Shown here piece after piece: positions 11,839 through 22,862 of a stretch of 64,000 nt of DNA (position 1 is the stretch's first letter; every line of letters begins with the position of its first letter). The stretch is from NCBI GenBank assembly GCA_963931865.1, contig OZ007518.1:6192570-6256569 (forward strand), read 5' to 3'. A program made the translations under genes and the position numbers. This DNA is from Axinella damicornis (Eukaryota; Porifera; Demospongiae; Axinellida; Axinellidae). The notes beneath the pieces were generated by a model. It was not told the origin of the DNA and did not search any database. It was given only the letters and a program-made list of their open reading frames with translations.

Positions 11839-12072
11839 ATGCACACACCACACACACACATGCACACACTTCACACATCACACACACAATGCACACACAC
11901 CACATGCACCACTTCACACATCACACACACAATGCACACACACCACATGCACACACTTCACACACCACACACACACCACATGCGCACACACCACATGCAC
12001 ACACTGCACACACTGCACACACTGCACACACCACACACACACGCACACACACACATAATAATATTATGCACA
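11790..12072. repeat. CA-rich microsatellite, CACACATGCACAC variants
   Basis: Long irregular CA repeat with TGCACACAC and CCACA units. Open frames of 100-150 codons here are histidine/threonine repeats and not genes. Confidence 0.95.
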
Positions 12073-12359
12073 CATACACACACTCATACATGCACACTAC
12101 ACGCACACATGGTATACATACAAACACACAGACAAATTATGGGAATAGCAATTGTCTTCCTTAGCCAAGTGTTGCAAGCAGACCTCAGACCTCATAGCCA
12201 CCAACATGTGTGGCAGTACTAGCAGTGGTGCCCTCACGTGCTTCCACAACCACACAGGAAACGTCACTGGAGACCCTGGGTATCAAGTTGGTGCCAGTAT
12301 CCAGCCCAAGGATCTCTGTCACGTGGTGTTGTTTTGCATTGCCTTAAACTCCTAGCCAG

Positions 12360-13070
12360 ATAGTGATACATGAGCCGAGTTGATATCGATATACTCTCGT
12401 CAGTATGACTATCAAGGGCACATCAACCCCAAAGCTGGTCTATTATGTTTCATTTCAAATTGTAATCATCATTAATTTTCTGGTCATCATTAAAATTTCC
12501 TTGTATCTCTGGAACACTGTCATTGAAATCTGAAACTGCTGATAGATCTTTCATGGGCTACAGCTTATTATAGTATCCCCGGCCATGTATCCAGCATGTC
12601 TGCATATGGTGCATGGTGTAGCTGCTGAAGACATATTGCGGGTCCATAAAATTATGTGTACTCTACACACGGATAAGTTAACTGCAGGACATGTTATTGT
12701 CATAATTATGAAGATTAGGTCATAATATGGTGTGTCAACCAGGACTTGGTGGTACATGCAGTGCATATTATGTCCCATAATTTCCCTCTTTGTATAGGGA
12801 GACTCGGATCAATTGCATGCATGAGCTGCTATTCATGGAATATTATTATCAGCTGTAGTAATGAATCGCAGTGATCAAACTGCAGGCCATTATTAAGATC
12901 AACACCAGGAATTATTGTTCGCATACTGCAATAATGATGTCATGCAACCCCCAAGACAATTCACGATAATATGTTTGTAAGAATATGTATGTATATACAT
13001 AGTGCAGATAAAAAACAATTGGTAAAACAGAAACGAAGAAGAAACACAGAATTTTAAGAGACAATGAAAA
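12360..13070. other. No gene recognised
   Basis: AT-rich sequence downstream of the transporter remnant, on the 3' side of both neighbouring genes. No exon or structured repeat is supportable. Confidence 0.5.
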
Positions 13071-13073
13071 TAC

Positions 13074-13200
13074 TTTATTCTGCCAATGTCTAAGCAGAGT
13101 TGACTGACTCCTGCTTCGTTCTCTTCACTTGACATCCTCCTTCTGGTCAACAACTAGTTTCACTAGGTCTGCAGACTCGACGCTGGAGCTCAATGTACTG
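13074..13200 (-). CDS. 3' end of an unknown gene: last codons, stop and poly(A) signal
   Basis: On the minus strand an open frame ends SVESADLVKLVVDQKEDVK followed by TGA at 13125-13127. An AATAAA signal lies 46 bases downstream (13074-13079), the usual order for a terminal exon. The peptide is an amphipathic acidic/basic tail with no recognised family. Upstream on this strand the sequence soon becomes repetitive (13330-13700), so the rest of the gene is not visible or has been displaced by repeats. The exon's 5' edge is not fixed. Confidence 0.45.
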
Positions 13201-13712
13201 TGCCTGTATAAGTCATGTAAGGGTGTCATGATTGTACTAGTACAATAATTATGTGTCATTCACATCTTTTCCCATCTATACGGGAGACCACCACAGATTG
13301 GCTAAGGAGGTAACCAAAACTAGCAACTGAATGCTAACATGAACCAGCACCCCGGGACCGACGGCTGTACATACCCTCCGAAGGATGTGCTGTGAACTGT
13401 ATCAGGTTAAAACTCCTTCAAGATTTAACGCACTCGTTTGGGTCAACTCCTACATGTAGAAGAGAAAGAAAATCTGTAATGATGATGCAATGTGATGCCA
13501 ATATACTAACGACTCCACCCACGTACCTTCCTGACAAAAGGGTTGCCATTGTGGAGTAGAGTGAGCAGCACTCCCACATTTTGGTTAAAGCTGGAGGCAT
13601 AATCGCCATGGCTGTCAAACCAGGTCCCCAACTTTACATACCCTTGAAGGATGCAGTGTAAACTGTATCATGTGAGGAAGCCTTCAAAAACACACCTACT
13701 CATTACTTAGGC

Positions 13713-13802
13713 TAGCCTCGTTTCCAGTCCCACGCCCAGCTTTTCGTCTCTGCTTAGTACGGCAGCGACGAAAAGCTGGGCGTGTGACTGGGAATGAGGC
13801 TA
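13713..13802. mobile_element. AGCCTCG-end element, 90 bp, with exact 9-bp duplication
   Basis: Nearly all inverted repeat: TAGCCTCGTTTCCAGTCCC ... complement, with the core CTTTTCGTC and CTTAGTACGG between. The target duplication TACTTAGGC is present at 13704-13712 and 13803-13811. It belongs to the short subfamily with the TTTTCGTCGC core (also 37098, 40923, 58171). Confidence 0.92.
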
Positions 13803-13859
13803 TACTTAGGCTACAGGTGAGTCAACTACATGTACTGGGAGAGAAGTAAAATCTCGGAT

Positions 13860-13960
13860 AGCATGGTGGGACTCGAACCAGCACAGATAACTGTCCATTT
13901 CTACCTTGATTACACAAACAAATAAGAATGCCAAAGCATGAATTAATACACTCCGTAGTG
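13860..13960 (-). repeat. Possible tRNA-derived repeat (B-box-like motif)
   Basis: The minus strand carries GGTTCGAGTCCCACCATGC (from about 13883), a good match to the RNA polymerase III B box. About 40 bases upstream is a weaker A-box-like TGTGTAATCAAGG. The adjoining CTTTGGCATTCTTATTTG recurs in variant form near 22725. No cloverleaf can be folded, so a SINE head is likelier than a tRNA gene. Confidence 0.3.
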
Positions 13961-13984
13961 TCACTCATGCCTGCGGCACTATTG

Positions 13985-14590
13985 CAATGCATGCCTGACT
14001 GACTTGTGATACTGTGCGTAGTTACATGTAACATGAAGTTTCCTGCTCTTGGGAGTGTGCATAGGAGTTCGACAGGCAATTCCTTGCCGTCTTAAGAAGA
14101 TGCGTTGGGTCACAGACAAATACAGCTCACGCTCAAGGTAGAGGTTCTTGGTCTTGTATGTTGGTCCAGCATTGGTGAGGCTACATAAACGGTAAAATCG
14201 TCTATTCGGGCTGTTTCCGTCACTCGTCAAGGATAAAACAGGAATGCCATGCAGATCGAGTACCTCAACAACTTCCCAAATGACTGGGTACAGCTTCACA
14301 TGGCAACTGGGAAGGAAACAGATGGCTTAAAATTGGTCGAATCATGAACACCAGCATCTGCTAGTGCTGGGGTAGCACTTGCCGTTGAAGTGGAGGTCAA
14401 GACTTGGAAAGATTCTCGAGATCTTGGTTAACCTCTCCCCAAGTTGCAGAACCCTGCGAGTTCGCCAGTGTCTTTCTTGAAAAATAAGCCACTTCGTACC
14501 TTCATTTCGTCCATTGACAGGGCAAAGTGTTCTCGACATTCTGGCTGCCTGAGATGATGGAGTGTTTTCATCCATGATCCCTGTGTAATT
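13985..14590 (-). pseudogene. P-element/THAP-type transposase remnant
   Basis: Reading the minus strand from 14590 down, several frames give blocks typical of the P-element-like transposases found in many invertebrates. SMDEMKVRSGLFFKKDTGE then LAGFCNLGE is a core block. VFMIRPILSHLFPSQ comes next, then KLYPVIWEVVEVLDLHG and IPVLSLTSDGNSPNRRFYRL. After a frame change comes VCDPTHLLKTARNCLSNS. The family cuts and pastes DNA with an RNase-H-like domain; SDG and CDPTHLLKT are its conserved blocks. At least three frame changes and missing ends make it a dead copy. No terminal repeats were found for it; a different TIR element (14611) lies directly upstream. Confidence 0.8.
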
Positions 14591-14610
14591 GGGGGCAATA
14601 CATGAAACTA

Positions 14611-15147
14611 CTGTATGGCCGGAAAATATGGTGGGGAATTTAATTTGGCGGTTTGGCGGATTACGAACGCACCGCCAAATTAAATTCCGCCAATATTTTG
14701 TCATGACATGTTGTGGGCGGGGTCTCGTAGCAACGCTCGAGCTAGCTCTCGCCGCAAGCACTCATAATACTAATGTACTTCTCTCACTGATCTGCCAGAA
14801 ATAGTGAGCAAGCAGCTGATCGGCCAGAAATAGCAAGCAAGCAGTTGATATCTTCATGGGTTTATGGCCGATGACGATGGCGCTCCTTCGCATCACTGCT
14901 ACTGCGTACCACTCCCATGGCAGTTCCTCTCCTACACTCGCATCCCAGAGGTTTTTGTAGACGTGGTACCTCAAACACAGTACCGCAAACTCGGACTCCA
15001 TCGCAGCCGTTCAGTTAGTAAGTATGACATCATTCTCACTCTGCAAATTTCCAAATCCCCCAAAATTTTAATCCACCAAATGCAATTCACAGCCTTTTAG
15101 AGCCAATCCACCAAATTTAATTCCCGCCAAATTTTCTGGCCATACGG
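14611..15147. mobile_element. TA-flanked TIR element, about 540 bp
   Basis: Left end CTGTATGGCCGGAAAATATG and right end, on the complement, CCGTATGGCCAGAAAATTTG. The similarity continues inward (AATTTGGCGGTTTGGCGGA on the left). TA stands outside both ends, as in Tc1/mariner-type MITEs. A second internal inverted pair (14640-14700) repeats GGAATTTAATTTGGCGG. Confidence 0.75.
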
Positions 15148-15344
15148 TACTTGTCTTGAAAGAAAATGTTTCACTTTTTTCCTTTACATCCCTTTGAGGG
15201 CATAGCCCAGTATAAACCCCAATAATCACAAGCTGCAAGGGGCAGTCACGCCAATAAGCACCGCAGTCACAGCTGCGACCGCGTACGGTCAACCCGTATA
15301 CTAAGGAATTCGGCCGGAAGGGGTGGAGTTGCTACGCATTTTCC

Positions 15345-15465
15345 GTATACTATCGCAAAGTCAACGGTCAAAGTCTGAAAATCAGCGCAGTCAACAGTCA
15401 AAGCCTCGAAAATCAGCGCGGTCAACGGTCAAGCCGCGCAAAAGAGCGGTCAAAGTTTTGACCCG
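15345..15465. repeat. Tandem repeat of GTCAACGGTCAAAG units
   Basis: About three units of 30-33 bp containing GGTCAAAG and AAAATCAGCGC. The translation of one frame (arginine/serine-rich) is repeat-derived. Confidence 0.7.
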
Positions 15466-15920
15466 CGGTCGCAGCTGTGACTGCAGAATCTATGGACGTG
15501 ACCTCCCCTTGAAGCTGTACACACCATATTTTTGCACATCCTTACCAAGGGGTCTCCACAAATCTTTTCAAGCCATTCCTCCAAATAACAAGCCATTCCT
15601 CCAGGCACTCAATGGGCATAGGACTCTAAGACACCATTAACACAACTTTGCAGAGCCTTACACGGCAATCTCCCACAAACCACACACAGCGTTGTGTCCT
15701 AATTAATGCCCACATCTCTTCCGGATGCTTGCTCTCGACATCCAGCCTAAGAGCTTCTTCTGAGAGTACAACATTTAACCCTAACTCTAACCCTACCTCA
15801 GGTGGTAGCTTGACTGGAGCAGCATTCGTCTGAGTGCATGCAGCTTCAAGATGTAAGCTCAGCAGGATCCGTAAACGTCCGTAAACTGACTTCCAATATT
15901 ATAGTAGTGTATCGTGATCG

Positions 15921-15975
15921 TAGTCTCGTTCGATCCCAGACGTTAGGGACAGGTACAAGGTCTGGGCACGAGACT
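15921..15975. mobile_element. Small TAGTCTCG-end foldback
   Basis: Begins TAGTCTCGTTCGATCCCAG and ends CTGGGCACGAGACTA, an imperfect short inverted repeat related to the AGCCTCG family. No clear target duplication. Confidence 0.55.
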
Positions 15976-16048
15976 AAGTGTAGCCTCCATTGGCTTCGGG
16001 GCAAAGGTCAAGAGAACCGCATGCAGGTGATTAGCTGCGCTGGTAGCC

Positions 16049-16180
16049 ATGGCTGATCGTGACCCTCAGACAGGGCAGGAGGAAAAGACGGTCAAACTGC
16101 ACGACGTGAAAGAAGTCGTTGACGAGAATGAAAACATCCCTCACCTGATCCTGGAACTGTACCGGTGTCGGAGTGAATAA
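16049..16180 (+). CDS. Small ORF, 43 residues, possible first exon
   Basis: ATG in a strong context (GTAGCCATGG) opens MADRDPQTGQEEKTVKLHDV and continues KEVVDENENIPHLILELYR to a TAA. Composition is hydrophilic and acidic, unlike the repeat translations around it. A GTGTCG after CTGTACCG (about 16163) could be a donor, in which case this is the first coding exon of a longer protein. No family recognised. Confidence 0.4.
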   Translation: MADRDPQTGQEEKTVKLHDVKEVVDENENIPHLILELYRCRSE

Positions 16181-16340
16181 TGTCCCCCCGGACTAGGGGC
16201 GCTAACGTAGGATCCCTGCTCACTCTCCGCGGAATGAGACATCCCACCGAGTTACTCTGAAGGCTTTCCAGCGCGTGTGTGAAATGAGTGGTGAGTATAT
16301 AGGGCTATGAATTATATTACTGACTAGTTAGGGCTCTTAA

Positions 16341-16823
16341 CCCTTTAGGGCCCATAGCGCCAAATGTCGTCATAACACTTTCAGCTTCATCATGTGACTT
16401 CCGGCAATGTCCTTGGGAGATAGGTTCTGAGACAGCAGAAAGGGTGGGACAGAGGGAGGTGGGTGGGTGCACCCAGAGGGCATGGCCGTGTCTGGTCTCC
16501 GCGGTAGAAAGGTCTTGGTCGGCACTGGGAGGGCCATTTCCATCGTTTTTGGCATAAATGTGGTCTGAAAGTAGCCGTCTGACTTTGTAGGGCCTCCATT
16601 TCCAGCATACATCGCACGTTTTTCAGCTACAGCGGGTTGCCATTTCTCGGGAGGCTTGATTGCAAGTCCGTTAATTGGTGGGTGTGGTTAAGTCACGTAT
16701 ATGCTGAAATTACCTGTGTGTGCAGTTTCGAGCCTAGCAATGCCAGGGAACAGAAATTAGGGTATGTTGAAGTTCTATAGACTGAAAATGACCTAGAGAA
16801 AGAAATTTGGGCCCTAAAGAGTT
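16341..16823. mobile_element. TTAA-flanked element with CCCTTT end
   Basis: TTAA at 16337-16340 and 16824-16827. Left end CCCTTTAGGGCCCA; right end TGGGCCCTAAAGAG, an imperfect inverted pair. Part of the interior (about 16440-16560) resembles 37430-37520. It belongs with the elements at 2868 and 43813. Confidence 0.65.
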
Positions 16824-17102
16824 TTAATGGAAAAGAATTGAAGGTGAAGCAATTTCAAATCTGTTGTGCTACGTAGAACTGAATATTTACCCGAGTTGCA
16901 TCAAAGCCACACAAGCAGTTTGTGACTTTTGAGCTCCACCCTGAAACCAATGGTACTGATGTACCATGTGCAAAAATGCCTGGACCACCCCAACTTTTGA
17001 CTGTGAAGTTACTTTTAGCAATCATTTACTGTAATACAATACATTTTCCCCATAGAAGATTAGATGATTAGTTTGAAGTGACTTTTCACAATGAAATTTA
17101 TA

Positions 17103-17767
17103 CCCCGTTTACACGACACAAAACAACCGTGCTGGCACGGTTGAGTACGGTTTGGCACAGTTATTAAATTGCTGTGTAAACGCTAACTGAACTGTACTGA
17201 ACCGTGCTAGAACCGTGCTAGAATAACCGTTCTTGGACCACCTAACCGTGCCGTGCCAGCACGGTTAGAACCGTTCTGCTAGCGGTCTCAATCCAGTACC
17301 GGAACCTAACGAAGACCGTATGACCACAGTGAGCACTTACTGAGTATACAACGTACCTGAGACGAACCCACTCTCTCCTCGGTGCTTTCAGAGTAGCCAA
17401 TAATAGCTGAGAAAGAAGTATGACAAGCACAGCATGTTGTCTTGCTCTGCGTTGAATGAACAACGTCGTACCCAGCCTGGTGTGGCTTCTACTCCGACAG
17501 CCGGTGTTCTGTAAACGAACGCATACATCGTAACAGCAGATCGAGAAACTTTCCGCAAACGCAAGGTAGCCATAGAGGGCTCTAGCACAGTAGCTAGCTC
17601 CAGAGAAGCACTTATACTGATGCGCACGTGTTCGATCACGCCCTCAATAATTGATTCAGCACAGTTATTTTTGATCTAGTGTAAACGCACGCCGGCACGG
17701 TTACGAGCGCGGTATGGTTCGGTTATCTTGGGCACGGATCGGTTATTTTTGTGTCGTGTAAACAAGG
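17103..17767. mobile_element. TIR element with GTTTACACGACAC ends, about 665 bp
   Basis: Left end CCCCGTTTACACGACACAAA, right end GTGTCGTGTAAACAAGG, each next to TA. Both subterminal regions carry repeated AACCGTGC motifs (about 17125-17280 and 17690-17740), a pattern of transposase-binding subrepeats. No transposase inside. Confidence 0.75.
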
Positions 17768-17831
17768 TATTAGCAAACATTCTTGAAAATCCATAGGTAC
17801 CATTAGTAGAGTGTGTCAATAGCCGGACCAC

Positions 17832-18390
17832 TAGCCTCGTTCCCAGGCGCTCGGTAATTGGGGAGAAGAGCGCCTAGTATCCACTGTTCGCACATGCGCG
17901 AGCAGTTCCGTTACATTCTCCGTAAAATTCATAGAGATACGTAAGCTGTAATAACACGGACAAATATTCGGTAAAATATACAACTCCAGCATCATGCGAG
18001 GACGTGGTTTCGAAGTCTGTGGATGGCGATACGCCACTTCTACCTTTCCGAAGTGGACGCGAAGCACGATAGAGACCCAGTAAGACCCCACAGAAAGTTG
18101 CCGTATTTAACCATTATGTACGTTCTGTATTGCTACCAGTTGTTCGTCCTCAGCACCGTCCTGGCTTTCCGATCTTACCGAAGTCGTACGGCACGGCTTG
18201 GTTGAACAGAGCTGCATCTTATAGGTGTAAAATGACTCCCGTGTTTCAGTAAATGTACGGTCGTGCAACACAGACTAGTATAACAGTAGTTTCCAAGTTC
18301 CCCACGAAAACCAGGGGAGCCGCGCATGCGCGAACAGTGGAAACCAGGTGCTCTCTCCCCAATTATACCGAGCGCCTGGGAACGAGGCTA
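17832..18390. mobile_element. AGCCTCG-end element, 559 bp, with exact 9-bp duplication
   Basis: Ends TAGCCTCGTTCCCAGGCGC and complement. The target duplication CCGGACCAC stands at 17823-17831 and 18391-18399. Inner inverted pair TATCCACTGTTCGCACATGC (about 17878) and its complement near 18325. The interior differs from that of other copies with the same ends. Confidence 0.92.
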
Positions 18391-18439
18391 CCGGACCACT
18401 TGTGTTGATACCTGTTGAAGGTATGTTAGTGTATAACCA

Positions 18440-18960
18440 ATCATTACACTCCTGATAGGGGAAAAATTGTGCCGCGTAATGTAATGTAAATAATCAAACC
18501 TCATAGCTCGCAGGAAAGGTCTACGGAGATTCTGACTACACCGTCGTGATGGCTATCATGCAGTTAGACAAACGTATAATAATTGTGCTGAAACTCACCT
18601 TGGCGATGGAGATACAAGCGCTTTTGTCTCGCCGTGGCCGCCATTGCTCGAGCGCTCTCTCCGACTTCCGGTGGCAGTACCGTTCTTAGGAAAGGCACAC
18701 GAAGATTCTGACCACACGGCCGTGATCGCTGTCGTTTGCATGCCAAAACTCACCGTGCTGGCTAAGTTGTGAGTGCTGTAATCACTTCGTGTCTTCCCTT
18801 TGGCTGCCATTGCTAGCGATCGACAGAGCGTTGTTGCCACGTGGCATGTGCGTTAATTGGAACTAACTGCGCTTTCGCTACGGCGCCGGCGAGTCGCAGC
18901 CGGCGTTGCAATGGCTATCAGGAGTGCGGTTGCCCCTCGTAAAACAACATAATTAGATTG
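18440..18960. repeat. Dispersed repeat, inverted copy at 29280-29790
   Basis: Contains ATTGCTCGAGCGCTCTC and CGGTGGCAGTACCGTTCTTA, both found inverted in 29280-29790. One edge reads ACACTCCTGATAGGGGAAAA, matched by its complement near 29765. A shorter relative lies at about 25780-26110. Likely a non-autonomous element. Confidence 0.7.
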
Positions 18961-20009
18961 GTTTGAAGTGACTTATAACGATGAATTTTAGCAATTGGCA
19001 TCATTGAAAATCAATAGGTACCATTAGCAGAGTGTGTCACTAGCTGGACCATCTCCGTTCATACCGGTATGTACCTATATATAATCTCCCACATAAAATT
19101 GAAAAAATTCGTATTTTTGGCATTAAATTTTTAAGCACTGTATATTTCTGGCAAAATATCATAGAAGCATTAGTAACTGCAGTTTGCAAACATGGTCACT
19201 TGGTTCTTGGGTTCTAGCACATTTGATTCAAGGTTACTTCATCATTAGATTGGGTCCCCTTCAGTATGGTACTATAATGTTTACAAATTATGCTGTTTCC
19301 GGCCATGTGTAGTACGTCATAATAGTATAAGCAACAAGTATATATCCACTCAAGAACCATGGAAAGGCCCGAGTTTATCGGTGCAGTAAGGGCTGGCAGC
19401 TACTTATCTGGCCTCTTAGTCACAAGAGTTAAGCATTTGGATAAAGTGAGAAGTAGAGGGAAAATATGTCTGGATCCTGGCCAGCTTTTCTGCAGAATGA
19501 AGGATCTAGGTTCAAGGTTCAATCAATCAATCAGACCAGTCACTTAACCCTTTGAATGCGACTGTTAATATTCATGACTCGTGGGACTCCTGATCAATTT
19601 ATTACACATCTCTAAGGCTTCTCACCTTTCAACTTACAATCGCTGAGTATAGCCTCGTTCCCAGGCCTCCACCCCAGCTTTTGTCGCTTGCAGTACGACA
19701 AGCGCGGAGAGCCTGGAAGGGTTTTCACACTGTCACACTGCTGTCTGCACCCATTCAAAGGAGGTACTACCGTGACTATGCTGGATAGTTGCCGATCACA
19801 AGTGATTGCCGGAAGACCACATTACCTTCTATGCTGATCCCATCCAAGAGCCTACATGCTGTCTGTACCCATTCAAAGGAGGTACTACTCCTCCCCCAGA
19901 GGTCAAAACAAGTCGACCTTACTAGTGTGGGAGTTGTGACTAGTAGTGTGACAGTAGTGACTTGTGTAACAGTAGTGACCAGTGTGTCAGTAGTGACTAC
20001 AGTGACCAG

Positions 20010-20408
20010 TAGCCTCGTACCCAGGCCCTCACGCGGAACGCAGAAGAGGGCCTGATGACACTTGGAAAAATTTCTGTATGTGCTCAGTCAGCATAATTAC
20101 GTAAGCGATTACACTCCTTACTTGGATGCATTCGAAATCACACGGAAGGTAGCTGTTAATATTATTGGTGATGGCTAAGTAGAAAGTCCTTGCCAAGGAG
20201 TGACCAGAGGAGAGTCTTGAAGGCTAGAACAGCGGTTTTATCAAACGGCTACACATTTCACGGGCTAAAGAATGTAATTACTACGCAGTAATTGGCAATG
20301 GACGAACGTGATTCGCCTACCCGAAATCAAGACTGCTGAGCTCAGCACATACGGGAATTTTGCAAGTGTCACCAGGTCCACTTCCGTGTTGTGCGTGTGG
20401 GGAGGCTA
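20010..20408. mobile_element. AGCCTCG-end element, 399 bp, inside the minisatellite
   Basis: Same subfamily as 7825-8222, sharing GTGCTCAGTCAGCATAATT. The exact 9-bp duplication AGTGACCAG (20001-20009 and 20409-20417) is itself part of a minisatellite unit, which proves insertion into a pre-existing array. Confidence 0.92.
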
Positions 20409-20727
20409 AGTGACCAGTGTGACAGTATAGTGACTACCGTCACTTGTGTGACAGTAGTGATTTCTGTCACTTGTGTGACAGTGGTGACTACCGTGACCAT
20501 ACTACTGTGACCGTAGTGACTGCCGTGATTAAATAGTGTGACTCCTGTGACTAGTGTGACAGTGTAGCGACTACTGTGACTAGTGTGACAGTGTAGCGAC
20601 TACTGTGACTAGTGTGACAGTAGTGACTGTCTAATGTCTAATTCTGTAACTAATGTGACAGTAGTGACTAGTGTGACAGTGGTGACTAGTGTGACAGTGG
20701 TGACTACCGTGACTACCATATTTCCGC

Positions 20728-21236
20728 GATCAAATGCTGCACTTGATTAGTGGCTGCCCTCGAATTAATAGCTGCACCTCCAGAAGGGCTGCATGAAATA
20801 AACGCCGCCCTTGTTTAGTAGCCACGGCTAGTATTCGAACGGTCGGTGATCAATCGAAGCGCTCTGTCTAGCCCTCGAGGACCGTGACTGTTTCGCTGTG
20901 AGTGTGAAGAGAGGAGAACTGATTGTTGGTCATATATATATCCCCGAGAGCTGTCTAAGCGTTTGCCGTTTTCTGAGGTCGAGCGACATGTGACCGGCGA
21001 AATCTTCGTGACAGTAATGGCTTTGGCGTTTATGACGGTATCGCACGGCCCAGGGCTGAAACAAAACTTCTTCTCTGTGCATACGTGGTGCTCAAATCTG
21101 GTTCCTCGCTTCCTTGTTTATGCTGAGTTTAATAATAAACGTCGCCTTCGATTAGTGGCCGCCCTTGAATAGTAGCCGCAGTAAATGGCGTGATGAAATA
21201 AATAGTATCCGCGACATTAATTTTGGTCGTGTATAT
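20728..21236. mobile_element. Second insertion in the minisatellite
   Basis: Bounded on each side by minisatellite units. Both ends contain related inverted blocks, such as TTGATTAGTGGCTGCCCTCG on the left and CGATTAGTGGCCGCCCTTG and GTATCCGCGAC towards the right. Exact ends and duplication were not fixed by eye. Confidence 0.55.
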
Positions 21237-21515
21237 AGTGTGACAGTAGTGGCTACCATGACTCGTGTGACAATGGTGACAGTGTGACAGTAGTTAGTAC
21301 CGTAACTAGTGTGACGGTAGTGGCAACCGTGACTCTAGTGTAGGAGTTGTGACTTGTGTGACAGTAGTAAGTTGTGTGACAGTAGTGACTACCGTGAATA
21401 TATAGTGTGACAGTAGTGACTAGTGTGACAGTAGTGACTACCGTGAATATATAGTGTGACAGTAGTGACTAGTGTGACAGTAGTGACTAGTGTGACACTA
21501 CCCGTAATTAAACCA

Positions 21516-21974
21516 CCATACATATTCAAGGAGGTTGGACACATCTTCTGCGCACGTGACTACATGTATGTGCTGCACTTGAATGGAAATAATTGTGTGT
21601 TTTACGTTCCTAACTTTGCCAGCCTCGTTCTCAAGTCAATATGGCCAGGGACTGAGCGAAATCGAAATTGCCAACGAGAAGTGAAGCTGCAGTTGTGGAG
21701 TTTGAAAGGTAGGAGTACGTTGAAGATGCTTCAGGTTGGGAAGGCTTCCAGTTGGAGTACCGGGAGTGTGTCTTCTCCGCCATCCCGCGTGGCCGATCCT
21801 TCAAGAGGCCGTACAGCCAAAGTGACCCGGGAGTTGACGGCATATTTGGAATGTACGCTTTCGAATGATGCCACGTTTGTCGAGATACTCGTAAAGACTA
21901 CCGAGAACATAATTCGGTATTGTAAACCGCCATATAAATTCGCAGGTCACATGACTGTGTCCAACCTCCTCTGA
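21516..21974 (+). mobile_element. TIR-like element with a 150-codon open frame
   Basis: Outer blocks are inverted: AAGGAGGTTGGACAC (about 21528) and GTGTCCAACCTCCTC (about 21957). TAAACCACCATAC near the left edge is repeated directly as TAAACCGCCATAT near 21924. A frame stays open across the whole element (to 21974), including LTAYLECTLSNDATFVEILV, and shows no recognised domain. It could be chance or the remains of a captured gene. Confidence 0.45.
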
Positions 21975-21979
21975 TATAC

Positions 21980-22800
21980 ATCTAATCTATTGGTAGAAAT
22001 TCAATTCCTGGAATTTCCACTAATCCAATTAGGCATTACATCAGGACACTAATTTTTTCCTGATACCAGTAAAATGTACTTATCAGTTCCAAGTGGCCGT
22101 GGTGAAAACCCGACCGGACCGATCGGATTAGCGAGTGCAGGAGAATATTCGGTTCAAGGCTGGCAGTATTGGCCCAACCGCAGGTAGGGCCAATACAGAA
22201 GCCAGGAACCAAATATATTCTCCAGTACTTCCCGACCTAAGGAGTGGATAATATATACTCTCACTTGTCGTCCAGATCTAGCTTCTTCGATCGACAGACA
22301 TGGCAGTACCTAGGGGTTGAGTCAAGCCTACGTCAGGCCTTCTGACGAGTTGGGCAGCAGTTTGTCAGGACAATAATACTCCGAAACACTCTCTTGCTGA
22401 GGTCCGCTTTCATTGGCTTGAGCAGAAAAACAACAGCTAATAATACATTGCCGTCTTTGGTAACACTGACTCCACCCAATCAGCAGCGCCTATTCCGGTC
22501 GCGCGAAGAGCTGAACCAATATGGCAAAATGCTGCATGGATAAAGCGAAATATTCGGTTCAGCAACATGAAATGTATCCGGTCAGATTGCAGCATTCAGG
22601 GGTCATCCGTTCAGGTTCAGTTAGTCTTATAATAAAGACTCTTACATATTCCCGCTTTAGACCAAGTTGGTGTGGTTCCTCTTGGTCACATACTTGTATG
22701 AGGCACTCTTACTAAGCAAGCAAATCAGAATGCCAAAGGATTGGTTAAGCAAATTACAGATAGCTATAAAATTATTAGCAAAGTTGGCTGCACATTCAGG
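21980..22800. other. No gene recognised
   Basis: Contains an imperfect inverted pair near 22140-22220 (GAATATTCGGTTC and GAACCAAATATATTC) and a block around 22715-22735 related to 13940. No supportable exon. Confidence 0.45.
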
Positions 22801-22823
22801 GGAATGTAGCCTCATTCCCAGGC

Positions 22824-22824
<1 letters not shown>

Positions 22825-22862
<38 letters not shown>
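22825..22862. repeat. Poly-C tract, 38 C, next to an AGCCTCG end
   Basis: A lone terminal sequence TAGCCTCATTCCCAGGCT (from 22807) leads directly into 38 cytosines, and no matching right end is found nearby. The element may have been destroyed by expansion of the tract or by misassembly. Confidence 0.9.

Larger units (their letters stand above)
9718..12260 (+). pseudogene. SLC49/FLVCR-like membrane transporter, disrupted
   Basis: Exon-sized blocks read like the second half of an SLC49 major-facilitator transporter, closest by eye to SLC49A3 (MFSD7). A block at 9718 (ETLWAWGIAVMQL) is consistent with a membrane helix. Block 9910-10031 has a helix followed by the proline-rich SRPPIPLAPS stretch. 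Block about 10105-10243 contains LFNAFLTLQPQILCPYGY. Block about 10401-10521 has GAPMIFLGLVGATMAGLIID followed by YTKN. Block 10675-10830 contains ICMELGVEITYP, then EATSSGLLWSVA. Block 12165 onward opens QVL, in phase with the previous exon. A frame change (one base short) lies at about 10789-10796 between ITYP and EATSSG, and another is likely near 10125. The 3' part of the fifth exon is present twice around an LTR element. The fourth-to-fifth exon phase does not match. A working product is unlikely unless the indels are assembly errors. Confidence 0.7.
19920..21500. repeat. Minisatellite GTGACAGTAGTGACTAS
   Basis: Units of about 9-18 bp built from GTGACAGTAGTGACTAGT and GTGACTACCGTGAC run through 19924-20010, 20409-20727 and 21237-21500. 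The array is cut by two transposable elements (20010-20408 and 20728-21236). Confidence 0.9.

Noticed and set aside
11720..12222. Overlapping open frames of 110-150 codons rich in His and Thr
   Set aside because: They translate a CA microsatellite in several frames; no non-repeat core or codon structure.
19920..21500. Possible CRISPR-like array
   Set aside because: Units are 9-18 bp tandem copies without unique spacers, and the DNA is eukaryotic.
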